Source: Fuscovulum sp.
GTDB taxonomy: Bacteria; Pseudomonadota; Alphaproteobacteria; Rhodobacterales; Rhodobacteraceae
Assembly (NCBI GenBank): GCA_035192965.1
Contig: CP136571.1
Span: 1,384,501-1,448,500, forward strand
Reading direction: 5' to 3'
Length of the DNA stretch: 64,000 bases
A program made the position numbers and the translations under genes. The notes below the pieces were generated by a model that saw only the letters and a program-made list of their open reading frames with translations, had not been told where the DNA came from and made no database searches. Of this stretch, positions 47,662 through 55,298 are shown piece after piece. How positions within the stretch are numbered: the first letter of the stretch is position 1; each line of letters starts with the position of its first letter.

Positions 47662-48573
47662 TCAATGCGCAGGCCGGATGAAGGTGCCGTTCTTCAACTC
47701 GGCCATGGCCTGGCGGATTTCGGCCTGCGTGTTCATCACGATGGGGCCGTGCCATGCCACGGGTTCCTGAATCGGCGCACCGGAGATCAGCAGAAAGCGG
47801 ATGCCGTCCGGCCCGGCCTGCACCGTCACCTCGTCGCCGGTGCCGAACTGCACCAGCGTGCGATCCCCCGACATGTCGCGAATGTTCACCTCCTGGCCCA
47901 TCACTTCTTTCTCCAGCAGCACGCCTTTGGGGCGGCTTGCATCGCGGAAAGTTCCTTTGCCGTCAAAGACATAGGCGAAGGCGCGGCGATAGGTGTCCAC
48001 CTTGAAGGTCTTGCGCCGCCCGGGCGGGACGGAAATGTCGAGATATTGCGGATCGGCGGCGATCCCGTCTACCGGGCCGGTCTTGCCCCAGAATGACCCC
48101 ACGATGACTTTCACCACCGTGCCGTCGTCATCCATGATCTCGGGGATGTCCTTGCCCTTCACATCCTGATAGCGCGGCGCCGTCATCTTCAGGGTCGAGG
48201 GCAGGTTGGCCCATAGCTGGAAGCCGTGCATCTGGCCGCGGGCGTTACCGCGCGGCATTTCCTGATGCAGGATGCCCGAACCGGCGGTCATCCATTGCAC
48301 ATCGCCGCCTTTCAGAAGGCCGTGGTTGCCCAGACTGTCGCCATGCTCCACGGCCCCGGCCAGAACATAGGTGATCGTCTCGATCCCGCGATGGGGGTGC
48401 CACGGGAAGCCGCGCATGTAATCGCGCGGGTCTTCGTTGCGGAAATCGTCGAACAGCAGGAACGGGTCCATCCGGTCTGGGTCGCCAAAGCCAAAGGCGC
48501 GGTGCAGATGCACGCCCGCGCCTTCATAGGTGGGCTGGGCGCGGTTTTCCTGAACGACGGGGCGGATGGACAT
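47662..48573 (-). CDS. Pirin family protein
   Basis: The 303-residue bicupin has the pirin N-terminal metal site in HPHRGIETITYVLAGAVEHGD and later GSGILHQEMP, supplying the three His and one Glu ligands. Bacterial pirins act as quercetinases or redox-linked regulators; the role of this one is unknown. Length and both cupin halves are normal. Confidence 0.94.
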   Translation of the reverse strand: MSIRPVVQENRAQPTYEGAGVHLHRAFGFGDPDRMDPFLLFDDFRNEDPRDYMRGFPWHPHRGIETITYVLAGAVEHGDSLGNHGLLKGGDVQWMTAGSGILHQEMPRGNARGQMHGFQLWANLPSTLKMTAPRYQDVKGKDIPEIMDDDGTVVKVIVGSFWGKTGPVDGIAADPQYLDISVPPGRRKTFKVDTYRRAFAYVFDGKGTFRDASRPKGVLLEKEVMGQEVNIRDMSGDRTLVQFGTGDEVTVQAGPDGIRFLLISGAPIQEPVAWHGPIVMNTQAEIRQAMAELKNGTFIRPAH

Positions 48574-48699
48574 GGGCGGGCTTCCTGCTGCTGGACAAGC
48601 CGTAACCTAGGTCATGCAAACGGGGCGGACAACGCCGCCCCGTGCAGAAGGTTGGTGCCGTGGCGCACAGCCCCGCAAGGGCCGCGCGTCAGGCAAACG

Positions 48700-49281
48700 T
48701 CAGCAGGTCACGCCCGTCAGGCACAGGGTGGGCAGAAAGCGCGGCCGCATGGCGACGGTTTCGTTGATCGTGTTCAGTGTCAGGATCTCGGTCACCGGGG
48801 AATAGGGGACCACCACCTCATAGACCACCATGTTCGACCCGACGGCCATCATCGGGACTTCTGAAATCACCTGATTCAGGGTGCCGTTGGTCAGCGGCGG
48901 CATCGTGTTGCCGGGCGAATGCGACCACAGCACCACCAGCCCGGTCGCCCCGAGCGGACCGTCCGAATTGCGGCGGATGCTGGTGATGCGGGTGCGGGCA
49001 TTGGTGCCAATCAGGTATTCCAACGTGGTTTCCAGCCCGTTCAGAAAGGCCGGGGTCGCGGGAACCATCTCGCGCGACAGCATGTCGGAAATGGCATAGG
49101 CCCCTTTCTGCACGCGGTTCTGGGTCTGATAGGCATCCCAGAAGGCATAAAAGCCCGACATCCCCATGGCCATGACCGGCACGATGAACATGGCTTCGGC
49201 CAGCATGCTGCCCGAGGTATCTTTGGCGAAGCGGCGGACAGACCGTTTGATGCCCGCAGTGATGGAGGACAGGATTTGCAT
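48700..49281 (-). CDS. Tad-type pilus protein, TadE/TadG-like
   Basis: The 193-residue protein has a basic N-terminus followed by a transmembrane pseudopilin-like segment (SGSMLAEAMFIVPVMAMGMS) with the Glu expected in TadE-like proteins, and a 150-residue external domain. It is the last of three genes coding for Tad minor pilins or assembly proteins. The ATG at 49281 has AAGGGG upstream and lies 10 bp after the preceding gene. A longer frame overlaps that gene and lacks support. Confidence 0.85.
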   Translation of the reverse strand: MQILSSITAGIKRSVRRFAKDTSGSMLAEAMFIVPVMAMGMSGFYAFWDAYQTQNRVQKGAYAISDMLSREMVPATPAFLNGLETTLEYLIGTNARTRITSIRRNSDGPLGATGLVVLWSHSPGNTMPPLTNGTLNQVISEVPMMAVGSNMVVYEVVVPYSPVTEILTLNTINETVAMRPRFLPTLCLTGVTC

Positions 49282-49291
49282 GAACTGCCCC

Positions 49292-49825
49292 TTAGCTTGG
49301 TTCGTTGACATAGACAGACGCGACCGACAGCGCATAGCCGCCCTGTGCATCCAGCGTGATCGGCAGCGCAAAGCGCGATGTCGGGAACATGGCATCCACC
49401 GCGACACAGACGCGGATCAGCATCAGGTCGTTCTGCTGGCCCGGCGTGACCTGCGTTACCGGCTGGATGATGTCCTGATCGCGCGTCACGCAGGGTTCGT
49501 CATCATCGGGCATCAGGAAGGTTGCCCGGTTGATGCGGCGGATGTCGACGGCGATGTTTTCGAAGCAGTTTTCCACGAGGAACACGTCATCGCAGATTTC
49601 CTGCCGCAAAAGTTGCGCCGTCGGGTTTGTATACTGCCCAAGGCGCAGCGACCGGATCACCATATCGGCGGCACGGTCGATGCTGGACCAGCGCGACATC
49701 ATCATGCCGATTTCCAGCGTCGCGATGAAGATCGAAAAGATCAGCGGCACGAGGATGACGAATTCCACCGTTGCCGTTCCGTCCTCGCGCCGCCGGAAGC
49801 GGCGCATCATGGATGACACACGCAT
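49292..49825 (-). CDS. TadE family pseudopilin
   Basis: The 177-residue protein begins with a short basic leader RRFRRREDGTATVEFVILVP and one hydrophobic helix, the signature of TadE-type pseudopilins (Glu in TVEF). Its ATG overlaps the stop of the upstream VWA protein by one base (TGATG). It would be processed by the prepilin peptidase of a Tad system whose other genes are elsewhere. Confidence 0.9.
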   Translation of the reverse strand: MRVSSMMRRFRRREDGTATVEFVILVPLIFSIFIATLEIGMMMSRWSSIDRAADMVIRSLRLGQYTNPTAQLLRQEICDDVFLVENCFENIAVDIRRINRATFLMPDDDEPCVTRDQDIIQPVTQVTPGQQNDLMLIRVCVAVDAMFPTSRFALPITLDAQGGYALSVASVYVNEPS

Positions 49826-51528
49826 CAATTCACGAGCCTCAGTTGGGTGATGTTGGTGGCAATCGCCTGGAAGGCGGCGTTCAGCTGCGTTGTGTTGGTC
49901 GAGTTGAAGAAGTGACCTTCAGAAGAAGAACAGCCTCTGACCGCGTTGATGCCGCGCGTGGGTGCCGAAAAGGCGATCCCGTAGACCATGACACCCTGCT
50001 GTTTCGTCAGATTGCAGATCTGGAGCAGTTCTGCATCCATTTCCGGGGTCGATGAACTGCTGCCACGTTGCGCGCGGAAGTTGTTGAACCAGGTGTTGTA
50101 GGTGTTGGTCCGTGTGGTGGAGGTGGTGCCCAATGCCCGTGCATAAAGGTGCCATGCCGTCCAGCTGGTGTTCATATCCTGCCAGACTTCCTGCCAGCTC
50201 ATACGGGTGCCCTGTGTGTTGGTCGCCCCGCCCCAAGATGTGGCACGCCATTCGCCCGCATTGCTGTTGCGGTGGGGCACCCAGAATTGGTTGTTTCCTG
50301 CCGCAGTCGGCCGCCCGGTGGTGAACTGGATCGAATAGTTCCCATCGGTACCCTTGAAGATTGGCGAAGGGCCGGTGCGATAGTCATTGTTAAGCCGCAC
50401 GTCGCCAAAGTTTTCCCCGTCGGTCATCAGAACGACGATCTTGAGCGCGTCACGCTTGGAATAATCGAACGGGCGGTCGCGGAATTCTGTCGGAATGGTG
50501 CCTGCGGTGACATATTCGTTCACGACGCTGCGGAACTGCGGGTCCAGCATGGCGCCGCCCCACTTCATCCCGGCGTTGATCGACGTTGCGCCGATGGCGA
50601 CCAGCGCGTCGATGTAAGTGTGCAGGTTGCCAATGTTGTCATCCTGCAGACGCACGACGTTGACCGTGGACGGCGGGCACCAGACCGATGCACCATCCGG
50701 CGCGCGGAGAGTGTGCGTATAGGTCGTTGGCCAGTTGGACATGTTAGTCCCGTAACCGCCCGTGGTGCTGTTGCCGTTGGCCAATGTCGTGAAAGCATCA
50801 ACCCAGCCCGTTGCCGGCATCGGGAAATCCCGCGCAATGCCCGTGTTTGCATAGACGCTCGACGGCATGTCCACGCAGTTCACATTCTGGGTGGCCGTCA
50901 GGCCGGGAATATTGGTGACGTTGAATTTGGTCCGCAACGATGCGCCAAGGTTCACCTGACCGTTATAGGGCACCACAGCGATGGAAATCTTGTCGGTGTT
51001 GTTTGCCAGAACGGTGGACACGAAATTCTTGGCCGAGGTTTTCAAGGAGGTCAGCTTGCTGCCCTGCATCGACCCGGACACGTCCAGAACCAGCACGATC
51101 TCGATATTCGTGGCGCGCTGTTCGGCAACCGACCGGGCGGCCACATCGATCACGTCCACGCCCGATGCGCCCATGAACAGTGTTTCTACAGGGATCTTTC
51201 CCTTCACCTCGACCGACCGCTGACCGGCGACGCTGGTGACCTTGACGTCTGTCAGGTAGGACAGCATCCCGTCGCGATCCACGCAGTCGCGCACCACGGT
51301 TGCGGGGTCCAGCGTCTGGCGCAGGGCGGCGGCGTTCAGCGCGCAGCGGTCCAGCGATTGCGCCAGCGCCGTGCGGCGGTTTTCCGTCCGCATCAGATCA
51401 ACGGCCATGCCGCTCATCAGGAAGAAGGTCGCGAAAAGGAACAGACCGAAGACCAGCAGCGAGCCGTCCTCGCTGCGGTGGAACCGACGGAACGGCCGAC
51501 CGAGAAGTGAGAGGACAGAATTACGCAT
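49825..51528 (-). CDS. TadG-like pilus assembly protein with von Willebrand A domain
   Basis: The 567-residue protein has an N-terminal transmembrane segment (LLVFGLFLFATFFLMSGMAV) after a basic leader with DGS, then a large external region with a VWA domain. The MIDAS site is DVSGSMQG near residue 155. It anchors or stabilises the Tad pilus. The ATG at 51528 is the most likely start. It is the first clear gene of the three-gene tad fragment. Confidence 0.9.
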   Translation of the reverse strand: MRNSVLSLLGRPFRRFHRSEDGSLLVFGLFLFATFFLMSGMAVDLMRTENRRTALAQSLDRCALNAAALRQTLDPATVVRDCVDRDGMLSYLTDVKVTSVAGQRSVEVKGKIPVETLFMGASGVDVIDVAARSVAEQRATNIEIVLVLDVSGSMQGSKLTSLKTSAKNFVSTVLANNTDKISIAVVPYNGQVNLGASLRTKFNVTNIPGLTATQNVNCVDMPSSVYANTGIARDFPMPATGWVDAFTTLANGNSTTGGYGTNMSNWPTTYTHTLRAPDGASVWCPPSTVNVVRLQDDNIGNLHTYIDALVAIGATSINAGMKWGGAMLDPQFRSVVNEYVTAGTIPTEFRDRPFDYSKRDALKIVVLMTDGENFGDVRLNNDYRTGPSPIFKGTDGNYSIQFTTGRPTAAGNNQFWVPHRNSNAGEWRATSWGGATNTQGTRMSWQEVWQDMNTSWTAWHLYARALGTTSTTRTNTYNTWFNNFRAQRGSSSSTPEMDAELLQICNLTKQQGVMVYGIAFSAPTRGINAVRGCSSSEGHFFNSTNTTQLNAAFQAIATNITQLRLVN

Positions 51529-51814
51529 GACTCGTGATCCCATGATCATTGCACGGCAGCCCGGTAACCCGGTTTACCGCATCTTTGCGCCCCCGATCAG
51601 GGATGCGGGATGCCTGTGCTGGCTGCAAGCTTTGTGAAGATTCAAGGTTGGCAGAGGGGGTGTCGCCGAAACGGTCGGCCAAATTCCGCCATGATTGTGG
51701 CGGGGCCGCAGACAGTGCTTTGCGGGCGGCCCGAAGGCTGCCCGAGACTGATTCGCCCGATGCCGCCCGGGCAATTATTGCCCTTGTGCGGCGGTTGATA
51801 TGGTAAATCGTCAT
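51521..51814 (-). CDS. Small hypothetical protein upstream of the Tad genes
   Basis: The possible 97-residue product starts at an ATG with AAAGGG six to nine bases upstream and ends 8 bp inside the TadG-like gene start. It is Ala/Arg/Ser-rich, without transmembrane segment or known domain. The ribosome site and the short overlap favour a gene; the unusual composition and lack of recognisable relatives leave it doubtful. Confidence 0.35.
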   Translation of the reverse strand: MTIYHINRRTRAIIARAASGESVSGSLRAARKALSAAPPQSWRNLADRFGDTPSANLESSQSLQPAQASRIPDRGRKDAVNRVTGLPCNDHGITSHA

Positions 51815-52114
51815 GTCTTACCCTTTCCGGGATGTTCCAAGCGGATTGGCACCCATCCTCAAGTCTGCAGAAGTTAACCATTCCGCTAGGCAGGATTGAG
51901 GCAGGATTGGGAAAGAAGCAGGCGTATTGAGGTAAATCTTAGCGCCGCAGCGCCCTGCCGAACCGGCCCCGCGCGCCTGCATTTGCGGCTGTTTCATGCA
52001 GCTGTCTTAAATCCCTGCAAACCTGTCCGTCGTAATCCTGAGGCTACAGGATCAGGCTGTGCTAGCGTCGCAGTCAGGGCCGCGTCCCCTGTTTGGCGCG
52101 ACAGGGAGGATGAC
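51815..52114. promoter_or_regulatory. Upstream region of the glutamate dehydrogenase gene
   Basis: No gene is visible. AGGCAGGATTG is present twice in near-tandem just before 51912. GGGAGG (52104-52109) serves as ribosome-binding site for the ATG at 52115. No clear promoter elements can be assigned by eye. Confidence 0.4.
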
Positions 52115-53545
52115 ATGCAACATTCCGGTGAACCCAGCTTTCGGGAATCTGTCGATCTGATGTTCAACCGCGCGGTCCGGCTGATGGATCTCAGCCCCGG
52201 GCTGGAACAGAAGATCCGGGTCTGCAATTCGACTTACACCGTCCGCTTCGGGGTGCGTCTGCGCGGCAAGATCGAAACCTTCACCGGGTATCGGTCGGTC
52301 CATTCCGAACATATGGAACCGGTGAAGGGCGGTATCCGTTATGCCCTTTCCGTCAGCCAGGATGAGGTAGAGGCGCTGGCCGCGCTGATGACCTATAAAT
52401 GCGCGCTGGTAGAAACGCCCTTTGGCGGATCGAAAGGTGGGCTTTGCATTGATCCCCGCGCCTGGGATGAACATGAATTGGAACAGATCACCCGCCGCTT
52501 CGCCTATGAGCTGATCAAGCGCGACCTGATCCACCCGGCGCAGAACGTGCCCGCCCCCGATATGGGCACGGGCGAACGCGAAATGGCCTGGATTGCCGAT
52601 CAATACGCCCGCATGAACACCACCGACATCAACGCCCGGGCCTGCGTGACCGGAAAGCCGCCCCATGCCGGTGGCATACAGGGGCGGGTTGAGGCGACGG
52701 GCAGGGGCGTGCAATACGCCCTGCGCGAGTTTTTCCGCCACCCGGAAGATGTGGCCAAAGCGCGGCTGTCCGGCGGGCTGGACGGCAAGCGCGTGGTGGT
52801 GCAGGGCCTGGGCAATGTGGGCTATCACGCGGCCAAGTTCCTTTCGGAAGAGGATGGGGCGAAGATCACCGCCATCATCGAACGCGATGGTGCCCTGATC
52901 TCCGATACCGGCCTTGATGTGGAAGCCGTGCGTCAGCACATGGCCGCCACCGGCGGGTTGAAAGGCTTTGCCGGGGCGGAGTTCACCGCCGATGGTGCGG
53001 CGGTGCTGGAAAAGGATTGCGACATCCTGATCCCGGCCGCGTTGGAAGGCGTGATCCACAAGGGCAACGCCGCGCGCATCAGCGCGCCGCTGATCGTTGA
53101 GGCAGCCAATGGCCCTATCACCTTTGGCGCCGACGAAATCCTGCGCGCCAAGGGTGCGGTCATCATCCCCGACATGTATGCCAATGCGGGCGGGGTCACG
53201 GTCAGCTATTTCGAATGGGTCAAGAACCTGTCGCATATCCGCTTTGGCCGGATGCAGCGCCGCGCCGAAGAGGCGCGACATCACCTGCTGGTGGATGAGT
53301 TGGAACGCCTGTCCGCCGACAAAGGGCTGGGCTGGACACTGAACCCCGGTTTCAAGGAAACCTATCTGCGCGGGGCAGGGGAGCTGGAACTGGTCCGGTC
53401 GGGACTGGATGACACGATGCGATCGGCCTATCAGGCCATGCGCGAGGTCTGGCACAGCCGCGCTGATGTCGAAGACCTGCGGATGGCGGCCTATCTTGTG
53501 TCGATCGGTCGCGTCGCGCAGACCTATCGGTCCAAGGGTCTCTGA
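52115..53545 (+). CDS. Glu/Leu/Phe/Val dehydrogenase (glutamate dehydrogenase type)
   Basis: The 476-residue enzyme interconverts an amino acid and its 2-oxo acid with NAD(P). The catalytic region MEPVKGGIRYALSVSQDEVE and CALVETPFGGSKGGL holds the reactive lysines; the Rossmann motif is VQGLGNVGYHAAKFL. The length and the tetrapeptide PDMGTGE fit glutamate dehydrogenase better than the shorter leucine dehydrogenases. A G/C hairpin follows the stop. Confidence 0.92.
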   Translation: MQHSGEPSFRESVDLMFNRAVRLMDLSPGLEQKIRVCNSTYTVRFGVRLRGKIETFTGYRSVHSEHMEPVKGGIRYALSVSQDEVEALAALMTYKCALVETPFGGSKGGLCIDPRAWDEHELEQITRRFAYELIKRDLIHPAQNVPAPDMGTGEREMAWIADQYARMNTTDINARACVTGKPPHAGGIQGRVEATGRGVQYALREFFRHPEDVAKARLSGGLDGKRVVVQGLGNVGYHAAKFLSEEDGAKITAIIERDGALISDTGLDVEAVRQHMAATGGLKGFAGAEFTADGAAVLEKDCDILIPAALEGVIHKGNAARISAPLIVEAANGPITFGADEILRAKGAVIIPDMYANAGGVTVSYFEWVKNLSHIRFGRMQRRAEEARHHLLVDELERLSADKGLGWTLNPGFKETYLRGAGELELVRSGLDDTMRSAYQAMREVWHSRADVEDLRMAAYLVSIGRVAQTYRSKGL

Positions 53546-53567
53546 CCATAAGCGACATTTCCTGTCG

Positions 53568-53596
53568 CCCCCGGCAATGGCCCAGCCCGCCGGGGG
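53568..53596 (+). terminator. Terminator after glutamate dehydrogenase
   Basis: An 8-bp perfect stem CCCCCGGC / GCCGGGGG with a 13-base loop starts 22 bases after the stop and is followed by TTGCATCTT. It separates the dehydrogenase from the sarcosine oxidase operon. Confidence 0.6.
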
Positions 53597-53653
53597 TTGC
53601 ATCTTCGCCCGTGGCGCGCTTGTCTTGGCGCGGCCAGCGGACGGGATAAAGCG

Positions 53654-54904
53654 ATGCGCTATTCAGGCTTTCAGGTCATCAAGGAAGGGCTTTTCGGCAA
53701 CAAGGGCTGGAAACCCGCCTGGCGTGACCCGGCCCCCAAGGCGGAATACGATGCCATCATCATCGGGGGGGGCGGGCATGGCCTTTCTACCGCCTATTAT
53801 CTGGCCAAGAACCACGGGCTGACCAATATCGCCGTGCTGGAAAAGGGCTATCTGGGCAGCGGCAATATCGGGCGCAACACCACCATCGTGCGCGCCAACT
53901 ATTTCCTGCCGGGCAATTCGGAATTCTACAGCCATTCGATGAAACTGTGGGAAGGGCTAGAGCCCGACCTGAACTATAACGTGATGCATTCCCAGCGCGG
54001 GCTGATCAACCTGTTCCATTCCGATGGCCAGCGCGATGCCTTTGCCCGGCGCGGCAATGCGATGATCAATCAGGGCGACGACGCGATCCTTCTGGACCGC
54101 GAAGGCGTGCGCGAGCATCTGCCCTATCTCGATTTCGAACAGACGCGGTTCCCGATCTATGGCGGCCTGTTCCACCCGCGCGGCGGTACGGCGCGGCATG
54201 ATGCGGTGGCCTGGGGCTATGCGCGCGGGGCCGACCGGCGCGGCGTGGACCTGATCCAGAACTGCGAGGTGACGGGGATCGACGTCCAGAATGGCCGCGT
54301 CACCGGCGTGCAGACCACGCGCGGCGCGATCCGGGCCAAGAAGGTGGGCATCGTCGTTGCGGGCCGGTCGTCGCAGGTCGCCGCCATGGCAGGGATGCGC
54401 CTGCCCATTGAATCCCACATTCTGCAAGCCTTCGTGACCGAAGGGCTGAAACCGGTGATCGACCATGTCGTCAGCTTCGGCATGGGCCATTTCTACATCA
54501 GCCAGTCCGACAAAGGCGGTCTGGTCTTTGGCGGCGATCTGGATTTTTACGCAAGCTATGCGTCGCGCGGCAACCTGCCCATGGTGGAACATGTGATGGA
54601 GGCAGGCATGACGCTGATGCCGATGATCGGGCGGGCCAAGGTGCTGCGGTCCTGGGGCGGGATCATGGACATGTCGCCGGATGGATCGCCCATCATCGAC
54701 AAAACGCCGGTGGATGGCCTGTTCATCGACTGCGGCTGGAACTACGGCGGCTTCAAGGCCGTCCCCGCTTCGGGTTGGTGCATGGCGCATCTGATGGCGA
54801 CGGGGGAATCCCATCCCGTTGCCGCCCGCTTCCGCCTGAACCGTTTCGCGACCGGCCACCTCCTCGATGAGGAAGGCACCGGCAGCCAACACAATCTGCA
54901 CTGA
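53654..54904 (+). CDS. soxB: Sarcosine oxidase subunit beta
   Basis: The 416-residue FAD-binding subunit of heterotetrameric sarcosine oxidase oxidises sarcosine to glycine. FAD motif: DAIIIGGGGHGLSTAYYLAKN near residue 33. The SoxB signature follows with GYLGSGNIGRNTTIVRANYF, containing the His/Arg pair region for covalent FMN and substrate. The ATG at 53654 follows a short spacer. It heads soxB-soxD-soxA-soxG. Confidence 0.97.
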   Translation: MRYSGFQVIKEGLFGNKGWKPAWRDPAPKAEYDAIIIGGGGHGLSTAYYLAKNHGLTNIAVLEKGYLGSGNIGRNTTIVRANYFLPGNSEFYSHSMKLWEGLEPDLNYNVMHSQRGLINLFHSDGQRDAFARRGNAMINQGDDAILLDREGVREHLPYLDFEQTRFPIYGGLFHPRGGTARHDAVAWGYARGADRRGVDLIQNCEVTGIDVQNGRVTGVQTTRGAIRAKKVGIVVAGRSSQVAAMAGMRLPIESHILQAFVTEGLKPVIDHVVSFGMGHFYISQSDKGGLVFGGDLDFYASYASRGNLPMVEHVMEAGMTLMPMIGRAKVLRSWGGIMDMSPDGSPIIDKTPVDGLFIDCGWNYGGFKAVPASGWCMAHLMATGESHPVAARFRLNRFATGHLLDEEGTGSQHNLH

Positions 54905-54959
54905 CCATGACCAGACCTCATGCCTTGCACCCGGCCCCTTCTGTCGCCGCCTTCGGCGA

Positions 54960-54980
54960 GGGTATTTGGGCCAAGATGAA
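54960..54980. repeat. Intergenic repeat motif, reverse copy
   Basis: GGTATTTGGGCCAAGATGAA here is the exact reverse complement of the motif at 8106 and 18076. It lies in the 121-bp soxB-soxD spacer just before the soxD ribosome-binding region. Confidence 0.7.
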
Positions 54981-55025
54981 ATCCGCCCGTCAGACAAACC
55001 ACCGCTTCCACGAAATGAGCTTGCC

Positions 55026-55298
55026 ATGCGCCTGACCTGCCCCCTCTGCGGCCCCCGCGACCGGCGCGAGTTCTATTACTATGGCGCCGAGGATTACCTG
55101 AATCGCCCCGCCCCTGATGCCGCGCCGCAGGCTTGGGATGATTACCTGCATAACCGCGACAACCCTGCGGGGGTGACACGCGATCTGTGGTATCACGACA
55201 TGGGCTGTTCTTCGTGGCTGGTGGTAACGCGCAACACGGTGACGCATGAGATCCTGTCCGTCGAAGCCGTGGCCGACCGCAAGGGAGACGCGGCATGA
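55026..55298 (+). CDS. soxD: Sarcosine oxidase subunit delta
   Basis: The 90-residue subunit carries the zinc-binding motif of SoxD: CPLCGPRDRREF near the N-terminus, with further ligands in HDMGCSSW. The stop overlaps the soxA ATG by 4 bp. It helps assemble the four-subunit complex. Confidence 0.96.
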   Translation: MRLTCPLCGPRDRREFYYYGAEDYLNRPAPDAAPQAWDDYLHNRDNPAGVTRDLWYHDMGCSSWLVVTRNTVTHEILSVEAVADRKGDAA

